Source of the DNA: Devosia aurantiaca
Lineage (GTDB): Bacteria; Pseudomonadota; Alphaproteobacteria; Rhizobiales; Devosiaceae
Assembly: GCF_011058215.1 (NCBI RefSeq)
Contig: NZ_JAALFG010000002.1
Location: 1,054,001 to 1,118,000 of the forward strand
DNA: 64,000 nt
Reading direction: 5' to 3'
The notes beneath the pieces are model-generated. The model saw only the letters and a program-made list of their open reading frames with translations. It was not told the origin of the DNA and made no database searches. The position numbers and the translations under genes were made by a program. Shown in pieces: positions 31,161 to 42,235 of this stretch (position 1 is its first letter; each line of letters begins with the position of its first letter).

Positions 31161-31853
31161 ATGGCCATCGATAGCGTCGGCGGCGCCGCAACCACATCCG
31201 GCGTCAGCAATCTCTCCCGCTCCACCATTGCCGACAATTTCGATACCTTCCTGTCGATCCTGACGACGCAGCTCAAGAACCAGAACCCGCTCGATCCGCT
31301 CGACACCAACCAGTTCACCCAGCAGCTGGTGCAGTTCACCGGCGTCGAGCAACAGCTAAAGACCAACGACTTCCTCGAAGCGCTGCTGCTCAATACCCAG
31401 AACGGTTTCCGCGCCGATGCCGTGAGCTATATCGGCAAACAGGTCACCGCCTCGGGCAAGACCGGCGAGCTCAAGGACGGCGGGGCCATGTGGGCCTATA
31501 CCGCCGATGCCAACGTCGCCAACGCCACCGTCACCATCAAGGACGCCAAGGGCAACACGGTCTACACCGAAAACGGTGCGCTCAAACAGGGCCCGGGCAA
31601 TTTCCTCTGGGACGGCATGGGCTCGGACGGCAACAAGAAGCCGGATGGGGTTTATACGATCGAGATCAAGGGCACCAACCTTTCGGGCAAGGAAGTGGCA
31701 GTCTCCACTTCCTCCATCGGCACCGTCACCGCCGTCGATTTCTCAGGCACCGAACCCATGCTCACCGTCGGCAAGAACAAGGTCGCCCTTTCCGACGTCA
31801 CCGACGTCCGCCTGCAGGCCACCACCACTCCGTCCACCGGCTCCGGCAGCTAA
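31161..31853 (+). CDS. flgD: Flagellar hook capping protein FlgD
   Basis: FlgD forms the scaffold cap under which hook subunits assemble. The N-terminal motif FLSILTTQLKNQNPLDPLD followed by NQFTQQLVQFTGVEQQ is diagnostic. The C-terminal part has the Ig/tudor-like FLWDGMGSDGNKKPDGVYTIEI. The ATG at 31161 is chosen over a TTG three bases before, with GGGAG upstream. It lies 11 bases after the repaired fliK stop. Confidence 0.94.
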   Translation: MAIDSVGGAATTSGVSNLSRSTIADNFDTFLSILTTQLKNQNPLDPLDTNQFTQQLVQFTGVEQQLKTNDFLEALLLNTQNGFRADAVSYIGKQVTASGKTGELKDGGAMWAYTADANVANATVTIKDAKGNTVYTENGALKQGPGNFLWDGMGSDGNKKPDGVYTIEIKGTNLSGKEVAVSTSSIGTVTAVDFSGTEPMLTVGKNKVALSDVTDVRLQATTTPSTGSGS

Positions 31854-32043
31854 GCCCGGCAATCGCCGCTGTAAGCTTTGCCCTCCCCGCACATGTTGGG
31901 AGGGGTGACCCCTTTGGCCGCGCCCATGCCAAAGTGATCAAAATTCTCCTTCATTCTTAACCTGTTGTAAGTTTCCCCTTGAGGGTTTTTTAAGCCCGTT
32001 CGGCTACGCTCCAAGCCATGGTCAGGTTTGAGTAGTGAGTAGA

Positions 32044-32322
32044 ATGACCGTCCAGATGCGTCCACGCGTGAAGTACGTTATCGGCCCGGATGGAAGTCCG
32101 CTGACGATCGCGGATCTCCCGCCAGCCAATACCCGCCGGTGGGTTATCCGGCGCAAGGCCGAAGTCGTCGCCGCAGTCCGCGGTGGCCTCCTCAGCCTTG
32201 AAGAAGCCTGCGAGCGCTACACGCTCAGTGTCGACGAATTCCTCAACTGGCAGGCCGCCATCGACAAGCACGGCCTTGCCGGACTGCGGACAACGTGGAT
32301 CCAGCATTACCGCGAAGGGTGA
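32044..32322 (+). CDS. sciP: SciP, CtrA inhibitory protein (DUF1153)
   Basis: This 92-residue helix-turn-helix protein has the near-invariant family sequence VKYVIGPDGSPLTIADLPP, then RRWVIRRKAEVVAAVRGGLL and EEACERYTLSVDEFLNWQ. In Caulobacter SciP binds CtrA and blocks activation of CtrA promoters after cell division. Here it sits inside the flagellar cluster, between flgD and fliF, where CtrA-controlled genes are expected. An in-frame GTG nine bases upstream is an alternative start. Confidence 0.93.
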   Translation: MTVQMRPRVKYVIGPDGSPLTIADLPPANTRRWVIRRKAEVVAAVRGGLLSLEEACERYTLSVDEFLNWQAAIDKHGLAGLRTTWIQHYREG

Positions 32323-32343
32323 GAAGCGGCGGGCTTGCCCGAT

Positions 32344-32366
32344 AAATTGCTCCAGTGGAGCAATTT
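32344..32366. repeat. ATTGCTCCAGTGGAGCAAT-type palindrome, copy 2
   Basis: The 23-base palindrome AAATTGCTCC-AGT-GGAGCAATTT is nearly perfect and almost identical to the element at 2866-2890. It lies in the gap after sciP. Confidence 0.6.
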
Positions 32367-32421
32367 AAGCTTCGAACGCCCTGAGCCTTGCGAAGGGCTG
32401 GTAGCCGCCTTGTGTGAAAAG

Positions 32422-32454
32422 AAGGCCCGCTGGAGCAATCCGGCGGGCCTTTTG
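32422..32454. terminator. Hairpin terminator after sciP
   Basis: Stem GGCCCGC / GCGGGCC with a 12-base loop containing GGAGCAATCC, then TTTT. It lies in the 214-base gap between sciP and the convergent GST gene; another GGGGAGG-type repeat follows at about 32500-32530. Confidence 0.7.
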
Positions 32455-32536
32455 TTGCTTTGGGAATCCGGAAGTCTCTGCCCAACCCCGATCGAACTCC
32501 TCCCCGCCTAACAGGGGAGGCCGGGTGGGGCCTGCC

Positions 32537-33157
32537 TCACCCATAGTCCTCCGGCATCCACCGCGCCCCCGCCTCTCGCCCGCGCAGCCGCTCGTAGTAC
32601 TCCCGCACCGCCAAAAACTCCCGCTTCTCGAACGGCGTCTTGAACCAGCGGTGACAACTCAGGCCCACCGCGATATCCGCCACCGAAAACACCTCGCCTG
32701 CCAGAAACGGCCGCCCCTTTTCGAGTTCCCTCTCCAAAATCCCCATCGTCCCCGTCCAGCGCCCGATCGCCTCCGCGATCTTGTCCGGATCGTCATATCC
32801 CGGCATCCGCCGCAACAATCCCGGCACCACATAGCCCCAGGATGGATTGAGCTCGCTCGCCTGCCAACCCAGCCATTGCAGCGCCAGCCCCAGCGCGCGC
32901 CGATCCTCCGGCAACAGCGCTCCCCGCGTCTGCGCGAGATAAACGAGCAGCCCGTTGCTCTCCCAGAGCACGCTGCCGTCGTCCTCAATCAGCACCGGAA
33001 CCTGCCCGTTCGGGTTCAGCGCCAAAAACTCCGGCACCTTCGGATCACGCCCCGGCAATCCCCAATCCTCCCGCAAATAAGGCTCGCCGATCTCGTCCAG
33101 CGCCCAAAGCACCTTGCGCACATTGATCGACGTCACCCGGCCCAGCACGCGAACCAT
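32537..33157 (-). CDS. Glutathione S-transferase family protein
   Basis: This 206-residue protein has the thioredoxin-fold N-terminal domain (VTSINVRKVLWALDEIGEPY, NPNGQVPVLIEDDGSVLWESNGLLVYLA) with the ES motif that binds the glutathione gamma-glutamyl part, and a helical C-terminal domain (FLAGEVFSVADIAVGLSCHRW). The ATG at 33157 has GAGGAG upstream. The substrate is unknown. It is transcribed away from fliF and is not part of the flagellar function. Confidence 0.88.
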   Translation of the reverse strand: MVRVLGRVTSINVRKVLWALDEIGEPYLREDWGLPGRDPKVPEFLALNPNGQVPVLIEDDGSVLWESNGLLVYLAQTRGALLPEDRRALGLALQWLGWQASELNPSWGYVVPGLLRRMPGYDDPDKIAEAIGRWTGTMGILERELEKGRPFLAGEVFSVADIAVGLSCHRWFKTPFEKREFLAVREYYERLRGREAGARWMPEDYG

Positions 33158-33217
33158 CAAATTCCTCCTCGTCAAGCCCGGCAATTTCTGCCGCAATTAG
33201 CATTCTGCAGCCGATAG

Positions 33218-33233
33218 TTAAGACAATGTTTAC
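33218..33233 (+). promoter_or_regulatory. Near-consensus CtrA box before fliF
   Basis: TTAA-N7-TTTAC differs from the CtrA consensus TTAA-N7-TTAAC at one position. It lies about 105 bases before the fliF start. In Caulobacter and relatives CtrA activates early flagellar operons of this kind. Confidence 0.55.
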
Positions 33234-33338
33234 CATCCGCTAGGTAATTTTTGCCCACTGGTTTGTGGGCCAACACACGCCGGTGTCCGAGACGAGAGTG
33301 GGGCGCCTGGTGCGCGGCCACGAAACCAGAGTGACGGC

Positions 33339-34967
33339 GTGGAAAGTCTAAGCAACCTCATTAACCGGATCGGCATGCCGCGCATCGCCGCCATGGTGAT
33401 GGTCGCCGTGCTCATGCTGGGTTTCTTTGGCTTTTTGATCATGCGCAGCCAGACGCCCAATCTTGCTCCGCTCTACTCGGGCCTAAGCCTTGAAGACAGC
33501 TCGGCCATCCTCACCGAGCTGCAGACCCAGTCCATCCCCTACGAACTGCGTGGCGACGGCGACACCATCCTCGTCCCCCGCGACCAGATCACGACCCTGC
33601 GCATGTCGCTGGCCAGCGAAGGCCTGCCCACCAGCGGCCAGGTCGGCTACGAAATCTTTGACCAGCAATCCACCCTGGGCGCCACGAGCTTCGTCCAGAA
33701 CATCAACAATGTTCGCGCCCTCGAAGGCGAGCTGGCCCGCACCATCTCGTCCCTCACCCGCATCAAGTCGGCGCGCGTCCACCTCGTCCTGCCCGAACGC
33801 GAGCTCTTCCGCCGCGAACGCAAGGATCCCTCCGCCTCGATCGTCCTGTCGGTCCGTGGCGAACTCTCCAATGGCGAAGTGCGCGCCATCCAGCACCTCG
33901 TCGGTTCCGCCATCGAAGGCCTTTCGCCCAGCCGTGTTTCCATCGTCGACGACCAGGGCAATCTCCTAGCCTCCGGCACCGGCCAGGACGAAGCCGGCAT
34001 CATGTCGGCCCAGGCCGACGAGCGCACCCTTGGCTACGAAAACCGCCTGCGCACGCGCCTCGAAGACATGCTGGCCAATGTCGTCGGCGCCGGCCGAGCC
34101 CGCGTCGAGGTTTCGGCCGAGCTCGATCTCAACCGCTCCACTGTCACCGAAGAGCGCTTCGATCCCGAAGGCCAGGTCGTTCGCTCGACCCAGACCAGCG
34201 ACACCGAAAACGTGACCGGCGCGGCCAACGGCCAGGTCAGCGTCGCCAACGAACTGCCGGGCGCCTCCAACGCCCCCGGCACGGCGACCGAACAGGGCAC
34301 CCTCAATTCCGAAACCGTCAACTACGAGATTTCCAAGACCACCCAGACCAACATCACCGAAGCCGGCGCCCTCAAGCGCCTCTCGGTCGCGGTCGTGGTC
34401 GATGGCGTCTACACTGACGATGGCGCCGGCAACCTCACCTATACGCCCCGCACCGCCGATGAAGTCGCGCAGATCCTCGCGCTCGTGCGCTCGGCCGTCG
34501 GCTATTCCGCCGATCGTGGTGACAGCGTCGAAGTGGTCAACATGCAGTTTGCCGAGCGTCCGGACCTGGCCATTGCCGGCACCGACTCGGGCGCTGGCCT
34601 CCTCGATTTCACCCGCGACGACATCATGGATGGCGCCGAGATGGCGGTGACTCTCCTTATCGCATTGGCACTCGTCTTCTTCGTCATGCGGCCGCTCCTC
34701 AAGAAGGTTCTCTCGCCCGAACCGAAGCCGCTGGCTTTGCCGGTCGCCGCCGAACTTGGCCACAATGGCGTGGTCGGCGCCGATGGGCGCCTGGTCGAGG
34801 TCATCGTCGAGGACGAACCGAGGGACAAAACTCCTGCTTGGGTCCAGAATGCCAAGTCGATGGGCGAAACCCAGCTCCAGACCCTCAAGACCGTCGGCAC
34901 CCTGGTTGAAGAAAACCCCAAGCAGGCCGCGCTGATCGTGCGTGATTGGCTGGGGAGCGCAGCGTAA
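33339..34967 (+). CDS. fliF: Flagellar MS-ring protein FliF
   Basis: FliF forms the inner-membrane ring on which the motor is built. The protein (542 residues) has a first membrane helix near residues 16-36, the periplasmic ring-building modules ([34 protein letters not shown]) and a second helix near 435-452. The C-terminal segment ([22 protein letters not shown]) binds FliG. The start is a GTG at 33339. It is the first gene of the fliF-fliG-fliH-fliN-flbD-flhA run. Confidence 0.95.
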   Translation: MESLSNLINRIGMPRIAAMVMVAVLMLGFFGFLIMRSQTPNLAPLYSGLSLEDSSAILTELQTQSIPYELRGDGDTILVPRDQITTLRMSLASEGLPTSGQVGYEIFDQQSTLGATSFVQNINNVRALEGELARTISSLTRIKSARVHLVLPERELFRRERKDPSASIVLSVRGELSNGEVRAIQHLVGSAIEGLSPSRVSIVDDQGNLLASGTGQDEAGIMSAQADERTLGYENRLRTRLEDMLANVVGAGRARVEVSAELDLNRSTVTEERFDPEGQVVRSTQTSDTENVTGAANGQVSVANELPGASNAPGTATEQGTLNSETVNYEISKTTQTNITEAGALKRLSVAVVVDGVYTDDGAGNLTYTPRTADEVAQILALVRSAVGYSADRGDSVEVVNMQFAERPDLAIAGTDSGAGLLDFTRDDIMDGAEMAVTLLIALALVFFVMRPLLKKVLSPEPKPLALPVAAELGHNGVVGADGRLVEVIVEDEPRDKTPAWVQNAKSMGETQLQTLKTVGTLVEENPKQAALIVRDWLGSAA

Positions 34968-34972
34968 CCGCC

Positions 34973-36043
34973 ATGTCCCTGATCTCCCAGTCTCCCGATG
35001 CCTCCCTTGCACCCCTGGGCGCCCAGCTTCAGGTCGGTGGCGAAAATCGCCTGCTCAAGGGCGACGAAAAGGCAGCGGCGCTCCTCCTCGCGCTCGGTCC
35101 CGATTACGGCAAGCCGATCTTTGACGAACTCGACGAACTCGAGATCAAGCAGCTTTCCCGCGCCATGGTTCGCCTCGGGCCAATCACCCAGGAAATGCTC
35201 GACGACCTGATGATCGAATTCGTCACCACGATTTCGTCCAATGGCTCGCTCTCAGGCAATACCGACACGACCGAGCGCCTGCTCCTGAGCTTCCTCACCC
35301 AGGATAAGGTCGACGCCATCATGGAAGAAATCCGTGGACCGGCCGGCCGCAACATGTGGGAGAAGCTCTCCAACGTGCAGGCTGATATTCTCGCCGCCTA
35401 CCTCAAGAACGAATACCCGCAGACCATTGCCGTGGTCCTTTCCAAGATCGCCACCGACCACGCTTCGAAGGTCCTCGCCGTCCTGCCTGAAGAACTCGCC
35501 ATGGACGTCGTGCAGCGCATGCTGGGGCTCGATCCGGTGCAAAAGGAAATTCTCGAAAAGATCGAGATGACACTGCGCACCGAATTCATGTCGACGCTCA
35601 ATCATTCCAAGCGCCGCGACAGCCACGAGCAGATGGCCGAAATCTTCAACAGCTTCGATCGCCAGACCGAAGCGCGCTTCATCACCAATCTCGAAGAGTT
35701 CAATCGCGACGATGCCGAGCGCATCAAGGCGCTGATGTTCACCTTCGAGGATCTCGCCAAGCTCGAAACTTCCGCCATCCAGACGCTGCTTTCCAAGCTC
35801 GACAAGCGCGACCTCGCCTTGGCCCTCAAGGGCGCCAACGAAACGGTCAAGGAAAGCTTCTTCTCCAATATGTCGGGCCGCGCCGCCAAGCTCTTGCAGG
35901 ACGACATGGCCGGCATGGGTCCGGTGCGTTTGAAGGACGTCGACGAAGCCCAGACCCGCCTCGTCGCCACCGCCAAGGACCTCGCCGCCAAGGGCGAAAT
36001 CCTGATCATGAAGTCCAAGTCCGACGATCAGATGGTGGCGTAA
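34973..36043 (+). CDS. fliG: Flagellar motor switch protein FliG
   Basis: FliG couples the MS ring to the C ring and takes torque from the stators. The protein has 356 residues with [23 protein letters not shown] at the N-terminal domain, [14 protein letters not shown] and [17 protein letters not shown] in the middle and the charged torque helix region [17 protein letters not shown] at the C-terminal domain. The ATG at 34973 is six bases after the fliF stop. Confidence 0.95.
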   Translation: MSLISQSPDASLAPLGAQLQVGGENRLLKGDEKAAALLLALGPDYGKPIFDELDELEIKQLSRAMVRLGPITQEMLDDLMIEFVTTISSNGSLSGNTDTTERLLLSFLTQDKVDAIMEEIRGPAGRNMWEKLSNVQADILAAYLKNEYPQTIAVVLSKIATDHASKVLAVLPEELAMDVVQRMLGLDPVQKEILEKIEMTLRTEFMSTLNHSKRRDSHEQMAEIFNSFDRQTEARFITNLEEFNRDDAERIKALMFTFEDLAKLETSAIQTLLSKLDKRDLALALKGANETVKESFFSNMSGRAAKLLQDDMAGMGPVRLKDVDEAQTRLVATAKDLAAKGEILIMKSKSDDQMVA

Positions 36044-36046
36044 CCC

Positions 36047-36712
36047 ATGGCCGCCCCTGCCCGCTTCCTTTTCGATCTCAACATGGAGCACCGCCCCGGC
36101 CGCGTGTCCGCGCCACCGGTGCCGACCATCCCCGAAGACGTCGTTGCCCAGCTCGTCGCCAATGCGCGCCAGGAAGCCTATGCCGAAGGCATGCGCGCCG
36201 GCGAGCAGAACGCCTCCGCCATGGCCGCGCAAACCATCGCCGCGGCTTCGGCAACGCTGGCGACGCAGACCGCCCAGTTGATGGCCGCACTCGACGAAGC
36301 GCGCGACAGCAATCATCGCGAATCCGTGGACCTCGCGGTCACCGTCGGCCGCAAGCTTGCCCTCCATCTCGTTGCCCGGCACCCGCTGACCGAACTGGAA
36401 GCTCTGGTGCGCGAGTGTCTCCCGAGCCTTGATGGCGTGCCGCACCTCGTTATCCGCTGCCACCCCGACCTTGCCGACGCCATCCGCGAAGCCGCTACCG
36501 CGCAAATGGCCCATGCCGGCTTTGCCGGCCGTCTCGTCGTCATGGGTGATCCCGATATTCGTCTTGGCGATGGCCGGTTCGAATGGGTCGATGGCGGCCT
36601 CGTTCGCGACATCGCCGAAACCTCCAAGAACATCGATCGCCAGATCGCCACCTACCTTGCCGCGCGCTCCAAAGGCGCCGCTGCCGCACACCACGCCAAG
36701 GAGCACGGCTGA
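36047..36712 (+). CDS. fliH: Flagellar export ATPase regulator FliH
   Basis: FliH regulates the export ATPase FliI (encoded at 45056-46384) and docks it to the export gate. The protein has 221 residues with an Ala-rich helical middle (ARQEAYAEGMRAGEQNASAMA) and a C-terminal V/A-ATPase-stalk-like domain (DPDIRLGDGRFEWVDGGLVRD). Identity rests on this domain plus position between fliG and fliN. The stop overlaps the fliN start (TGATG). Confidence 0.85.
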   Translation: MAAPARFLFDLNMEHRPGRVSAPPVPTIPEDVVAQLVANARQEAYAEGMRAGEQNASAMAAQTIAAASATLATQTAQLMAALDEARDSNHRESVDLAVTVGRKLALHLVARHPLTELEALVRECLPSLDGVPHLVIRCHPDLADAIREAATAQMAHAGFAGRLVVMGDPDIRLGDGRFEWVDGGLVRDIAETSKNIDRQIATYLAARSKGAAAAHHAKEHG

Positions 36713-37035
36713 TGAGTGCCGAAAACGAAGGCTTTGGCCTCGACGAAATGGCTGCCCCCGAACGCAGCGGGCAGGAACACTATGTCGAAAAGACTGCCGC
36801 CGATCTTGAAGCGGTGTTCGACGTTCCGGTGCGCGTTTCGGTCGTCCTCGGCCGCACCAAGATGCCGGTCTCCCACCTTCTCAAGATGGATGCCGGCACC
36901 GTCATCGAACTCGATCGCCAAGTCGGCGAAGCGGTCGAAATCTTCATCAACGACCGCCTGGTCGCCCGTGGTGAAATCGTGCTGGTCGAAGACCGGCTCG
37001 GCGTCACCATGACCGAAATCATCAAGCCGCAGTGA
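36712..37035 (+). CDS. fliN: Flagellar motor switch protein FliN
   Basis: FliN is a C-ring protein with the SpoA fold. The 107-residue product contains [47 protein letters not shown] and [12 protein letters not shown]. The ATG at 36712 overlaps the fliH stop, and a longer frame running back into fliH is rejected. It completes the rotor with FliG; fliM is not in this window. Confidence 0.94.
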   Translation: MSAENEGFGLDEMAAPERSGQEHYVEKTAADLEAVFDVPVRVSVVLGRTKMPVSHLLKMDAGTVIELDRQVGEAVEIFINDRLVARGEIVLVEDRLGVTMTEIIKPQ

Positions 37036-37048
37036 GGGAGAACTGATC

Positions 37049-38413
37049 ATGCGTCTGCTCATCATCGGAGCCCTCGAAGGCCAGCTCTCCACCGCAACCA
37101 AGATGGCCATGGACGGCGGCGCCAAGGTGGCCCATGCCCCCTCGATCGAAATTGCCCTCGCCGCCCTCCGCGCCGGCAAGGGGGCCGACCTGCTGCTCGT
37201 CGACGTGATGATGAACATCTCGGGCCTCATTGCCGGGCTCGAAGCCGAGCGCATCGCCGTGCCGGTCGTCGCCTGCGGCGTTGAGACCAATGCCGCCGCA
37301 GCCGTGAACGCCATCCGCGCCGGCGCCAAGGAATATATCCCCCTGCCGCCCGACGCCGAGCTGATTGCTGCCGTCATTGCCGCCGTTGCCCGCGAAAGCT
37401 CGGACTTTCTGTATCGCGACCCCGCCATGGAGCGCGTCGTCAAGATGGCCGAGCAGATCGCCGGCTCCGAAGCCTCGATCCTTATCACCGGCGAGTCGGG
37501 CACGGGTAAGGAAGTCGTCGCCAAATACGTTCACGCCCGCTCCAAGCGCGCGTCGAAAGCCTTCATCTCTGTCAATTGCGCCGCGATCCCGGAAGCACTG
37601 CTCGAATCCGAGCTTTTCGGCCACGAAAAGGGTGCCTTCACCGGCGCCGTCGCCCGGCGCATCGGCAAGTTCGAGGAGGCCTCGGGCGGCACGCTCCTGC
37701 TCGACGAAATTTCCGAAATGGACGTGCGTCTCCAGGCCAAGCTCCTGCGCGCCATCCAGGAACGCGTCATCGACCGCGTTGGCGGCACCAAGCCCGTGCC
37801 CGTCGACATCCGCATCCTTGCCACCTCCAACCGCAACCTCAACGAGGCCGTGCGCGAAGGCAGCTTCCGCGAAGACCTCCTTTTCCGGCTTAACGTCGTC
37901 AACCTGAAGCTTCCGCCCTGCGTGAACGGCCCGGTGACATCATTGCCCTGTCCGAGCATTTCGTCGCCAAATACGCCAAGGCCAACGGCATCCGCCGCGC
38001 GCGCTCTCCGCAGAAGCCCGCAATGCGCTGGTTAAAGCCCCTGGCCGGGCAATGTGCGCGAACTGGAAAACACCCTCCACCGCGCCGTGCTGCTTTCCTC
38101 CGGCGACACCATCGGCACCGAAGCCATTGTCCTGCCCGACGGCATGGGCCTCGCCGAAGCCGCCCGTGCCACCTCGCCTGCCATGATGGCCGCGCAAACC
38201 GCCGAGGCCATGAACCGCGCCCTCGTCGGCCGCACCGTCGCCGATGTCGAGCGCGACCTTATCCTCGACACTCTCGACCATACCTTCGGCAACCGCACCC
38301 ATGCCGCGACCATCCTCGGCATCTCCATCCGCACCCTGCGCAACAAGCTCAACCAATATGCTGACGAAGGCACCCATGTGCCCGAACCCGGCGAACGCCG
38401 CGCGGTGGCCTAG
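37049..38413 (+). CDS. flbD: FlbD-type sigma-54 activator (three frameshifts)
   Basis: The N terminus [21 protein letters not shown] and [14 protein letters not shown] form the FlbD-type receiver. The AAA+ domain follows with GESGTGKE (Walker A) and the sigma-54 contact loop [15 protein letters not shown]. The C-terminal Fis-like domain has [18 protein letters not shown]. Three single C losses (37915-37918, 37991-37993 and 38038-38041) restore [34 protein letters not shown] and the remainder. FlbD activates late flagellar promoters that use sigma-54; one such promoter is predicted before fliK at 29535-29550. Confidence 0.87.
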
Positions 38414-38420
38414 GCCTTAG

Positions 38421-40546
38421 ATGACCGACCTCCCGACCAGCAGCCGGCCCGGCTTCAAGCTCCCCACCTTCGGTCAGGTGAGCGCAACCCTGCGCTCGGG
38501 CGACATTGCCCTAGCTGCTGGCGTCATGGGATTGATCGTCATCCTGATCGTCCCAATGCCCGCAATCATTGTGGACATGCTGCTGGCCATTTCGATCGTT
38601 TTCTCGGTCATGATCCTGATGACCGCACTGTTCATCCAGAAACCGCTCGAATTCTCGGCCTTCCCGACGGTCCTGCTGATCGCCACCATGCTGCGGCTGG
38701 GCCTCAACCTCGCCACCACGCGCCTGATCCTCGGCGAGGGCCACAACGGAACCGATGCTGCCGGCCACGTCATCGAAGCCTTCGGCAATTTCATCACCCG
38801 CGGCAATTTCGTGATCGGGATCGTGATCTTCATCATCCTGGTGATCGTCAACTTCATCGTCATCACCAAGGGTTCCGGCCGCATCGCCGAAGTCGCCGCC
38901 CGCTTCAGCCTCGATGCCATGCCCGGCAAGCAGATGGCCATCGACGCCGACCTTTCAGCCGGCCTCATCGACGAAGACACCGCCAAGAAGCGCCGCGCCG
39001 AACTCGAAGGCGAATCAGCTTTCTTCGGGAACATGGACGGTGCTTCCAAATTCGTGCGCGGCGACGCCATCGCCGGCCTCATCATCACCTTCATCAACGT
39101 TTCCGCCGGCATGCTGATCGGCATCATGCAGGAAGGCCTCTCGGTCCAGGAAGCCGGCAACGTTTATACTCTCCTTACCATCGGCGACGGCCTCGTTTCC
39201 CAAATCCCCGCGCTGATCGTCTCCACCGCCGCCGGTATCCTCGTCTCCAAGTCCGGCGTCACCGGTGCCGCCGACAAGGCCCTGTCGCGCCAGTTCACCG
39301 GCTATCCGCGCGCCCTGGGCATGAGCTCCGCCGTCATGGGCGCCCTCGCCTTCCTCCCCGGCATGCCCTTCATCCCTTTCATGGCCCTCTCCGCCGGTGT
39401 GGGGTACCTCGCCTGGCGCGCCACCGGAAGCAAGCAGGTCCGGCAAGTCGCCGAAGCCGCCCAAGAACTAGCCAAGAGCGCACCTGCTGCCGCCGCCCAG
39501 CCGGCCGAACCGCCGATCACGGATGCCCTCAAGATCGACGATCTCAAGCTCGAGCTCGGCTACGGGCTCCTCAGCCTCGTCAAGGAAGACGAAAACGGCT
39601 CCGATCGCCTCACCGAGCAGATCAAGGCCCTGCGCCGCCAGCTGGCGCTGGAACTCGGCTTCGTCATGCCGCCCGTGCGCATCCTCGACAACATGCAGCT
39701 CGAGCCCAACGACTACAAGGTCCGCATCAAGGAAGTGGAAGCCGGCTCCGGCCAGATCTACGCCAACCAGCTCATGGTCATGGACCCCTACGGCAACCAG
39801 ATCGACCTGCCGGGCCACCACACCACCGAGCCCACCTTCGGCCTTCCCGCCACCTGGATCGAACCGGCCTTGCGCGACGAAGCCGAACTGCGCGGCCTCT
39901 CGATCATCGACCCCTCGACCGTCATCTCGACGCACCTCACCGAAGTGCTCAAGGCTAACGTCGCCGATCTTTTAAGCTACGCCAACGTCCAGAGCCTCCT
40001 CACCGGCCTGCCCAAGGACCAGCAAAAGCTCGTCGAGGACATCGTCCCGAGCCAGATCACCGTTTCCGGCCTCCAACGCGTCCTTCAGGCGTTGCTCACC
40101 GAACGCATCTCCATCCGCGATCTTTCGACCATCCTCGAGGGCATCGCCGAAATCGCCGGCTCCGGCCGCTCGGTGCAAACCATCACCGAACACGTCCGCG
40201 CCCGCCTGTCCCGCCAACTCTGCGCCGCCAATCTCGGCCCCGACGGCAACCTGCCGCTCCTCACCCTCTCTCCGCAATGGGAACGCGACTTCGCCGAAGC
40301 CATGATCGGCGATGGCGAAAACCGTCACCTCGCCATGGCGCCATCAAAGCTCCAGCAATTCATCGGCGCCATCCAGCACGGTTTCGAGCGCGCAGCACAG
40401 CAGGGGAACTCCCCGTGCTGATCACCTCGCCCTCGATCCGCCCCCATGTCCGCTCCATCATCGAGCGCTTCCGCCCGCAAACGGTGGTCATGAGCCAGAA
40501 CGAGGTTCACCCGCGCATTCGCCTCAAGACGGTCGGCAGCGTCTAG
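38421..40546 (+). CDS. flhA: Flagellar export gate protein FlhA (one frameshift near the end)
   Basis: FlhA is the main inner-membrane component of the flagellar export gate. It has about eight membrane helices in the first 330 residues, the conserved FHIPEP-type loop (RFSLDAMPGKQMAIDADL) and a large cytoplasmic domain (EPTFGLPATWIEP). The frame as written stops at 40421. Adding one G to the run at 40403-40406 restores the conserved ending GELPVLITSPSIRPHVRSII and TVVMSQNEVHPRIRLKTVG, with a stop at 40544-40546. The repaired length is about 708 residues. Confidence 0.93.
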
Positions 40547-40628
40547 GGCTCTCTGGGATCTAAAGCAGCCCTCATCCTGAGGTGCGAAACAAAGTGCAGC
40601 CTCGAAGGATCAGGGCGTGGCACCAAGG

Positions 40629-40823
40629 TCAGATCGGCAGCCCGCCCGGCACCGTCGGCGGCAGGTCGAGCTTGGCGGCTTCCGATGAAATATCGACCTC
40701 TTCCTCCTCGGCTAGCTCGCGTTCGGCATCATGCCAGAATTCCTGGTCGCGCCCGTCCGGCTGCCCAGCCTGATCCCAAAGCTGATAGGCCCGGTCGCGG
40801 ATTTTGGCTTCGTCTACACGCAT
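40629..40823 (-). CDS. DUF2934-family small protein
   Basis: This 64-residue protein has the DUF2934 signature IRDRAYQLWDQAGQPDGRDQ followed by EFWHDAERELAEEE. The ATG at 40823 has GGAGG 7 bases upstream. The family is widespread in rhizobia and its function is unknown. The much longer frame around it on this strand is a shadow of the metallopeptidase gene. Confidence 0.82.
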   Translation of the reverse strand: MRVDEAKIRDRAYQLWDQAGQPDGRDQEFWHDAERELAEEEEVDISSEAAKLDLPPTVPGGLPI

Positions 40824-40932
40824 GGCTTCCTCCCTTGCTGTTGGACGGAAAACGCACCGATCACAACGGAGTTGCGCTGGAACGGGCTTGTGACTGCCCG
40901 CGTTGTTCCGCTTGGCTTTTGGGGGCGCGCTT

Positions 40933-42016
40933 ATGCGACTTTTTCCTGCGATCACTGCGGCAATACGATCTATTTCGAAAACGCGGTGTGCGAACGCTGC
41001 GGCCACGCCCTGGGCTATGCGCCGCAAGCCAATGCACTTGTTTCGCTGACCGAGGACAGCGGCGCCTGGACCAGCCCGGCCCTGCCCGGCGAACGGCTGG
41101 TGTATTGCGCCAATGCCGAACACGCCGCCTGCAACTGGCTCGTGCCCGAGGGCGGCGAGGCCTATTGCGCCGCCTGCCGGCATAACGAGATCGTTCCCGA
41201 TCTTTCCAACCCCGAAAACCTTCTGCACTGGCAAAGCATCGAGCGCGCCAAGAAGCGCCTCATGTATTCCCTGATCCGTCTCGGCCTGCCGCTGCAAAAT
41301 CGGGTCGAAGACCCCCAGCACGGCCTTGCTTTCCGGTTCCTCGCCGATGATCAGACCGTTCCGGTTATGACCGGCCACGAAAACGGCATTATCACCATTT
41401 CGCTCGCAGAAGCGGACGACGCCGAACGCGAACGCCGTCGCACGCAGATGGGCGAGCCCTATCGCACCATGCTTGGCCACTTTCGCCACGAGATCGGCCA
41501 CCATTATTGGGACCTCCTCGTCGACAACAAGCCGAGCCTTGACCGCTATCGCCAGCTGTTCGGCGATGAACGCGCCGATTATGGCGAAGCGCTCAAGACC
41601 TATTACGCCAATGGCGCCCCCGACGGCTGGTACAACACCCATATCAGCGCCTATGCCACCGCCCATCCGTGGGAGGATTTCGCCGAAAGCTGGGCGCACT
41701 ATCTCCACATCGTCGATACCGTCGAAATGGCTGCCGCCTACGGCATCCGCGCCCGCCCACGCACCGGCGACGAAAACCTCGCCATCCCCCGGTGACCTTC
41801 GACCCCTATATGGCGCCCGATATGTCGACCATCATCGACAACTGGATCCCGCTTTCCAGCCTCATCAACAACCTCAATCGCGCCGTCGGCCAACCCGACG
41901 CCTACCCCTTCATCCTCAGCCCGCCCGTCATCGAAAAGCTCAGCTTCATCAACGACCTCGTCCACCAGGCCCCCGCTCTGGACAAACTGGCAGAACTCGA
42001 AGCGGCGGAAGCCTAG
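40933..42016 (+). CDS. Zinc-ribbon putative metallopeptidase, COG4307-like (two frameshifts)
   Basis: The protein starts MRLFSCDHCGN once one T is added to the run at 40940-40944; an N-terminal zinc ribbon has paired CxxC motifs (CDHC, CERC and CAAC). The catalytic region contains HFRHEIGHHYW, an HExxH-like HEIGH. The frame stops at 41795, but one C missing in the run at 41786-41790 restores the family C terminus (NLNRAVGQPDAYPFILSPPVIEKLSFI) to 42016. The repaired protein is about 361 residues and cytoplasmic. Substrate unknown. Confidence 0.8.
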
Positions 42017-42059
42017 CCACCGTCTGAAAGACGTGGGAGCAGCTTTACTCGCCAAACCC

Positions 42060-42170
42060 ACCGCCCCAACTCCTCCCCCTCCTGAAGGGGAGGCCGGGTG
42101 GGGGTCTCTTCAACACCCCCGAAGCCCATGTTCATCGTCTCCCTCCCCTTGATGGAGAGGGACCAAGGGT
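42060..42170. repeat. Paired GGGGAGG-type intergenic repeats
   Basis: Two diverged copies sit head to tail: CTCCTCCCCCTCCTGAAGGGG... at about 42066-42108 and CTCCCCTTGATGGAGAGGG... at about 42140-42175. They fill the gap between the metallopeptidase and the acetyltransferase. Confidence 0.6.
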
Positions 42171-42235
42171 GGGGTGGAGCAACACGCGCAAAACTTGGGT
42201 TTTCAACCCGACCCCCACCAACTAAAACCCCGCTC

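Noticed and set aside
31958-31978. CtrA box (TTAA-N7-TAAG) before sciP
   Set aside because: The second half-site lacks the needed TTAA; too weak to call despite the attractive position.
30529-40407. Programmed ribosomal frameshifting in the flagellar genes
   Set aside because: The breaks are at different short G or C runs without a slippery heptamer plus structure, occur several times within one gene, and have the same form in unrelated genes all over the window. Missing bases in the sequence explain them better.
40731-40932. N-terminal extension of the zinc-ribbon metallopeptidase back to 40731
   Set aside because: The extension overlaps the DUF2934 gene on the other strand and is unlike the family, which begins close to the first CxxC (MRLFxCxxCG); an ATG at 40933 plus one missing T gives exactly that.
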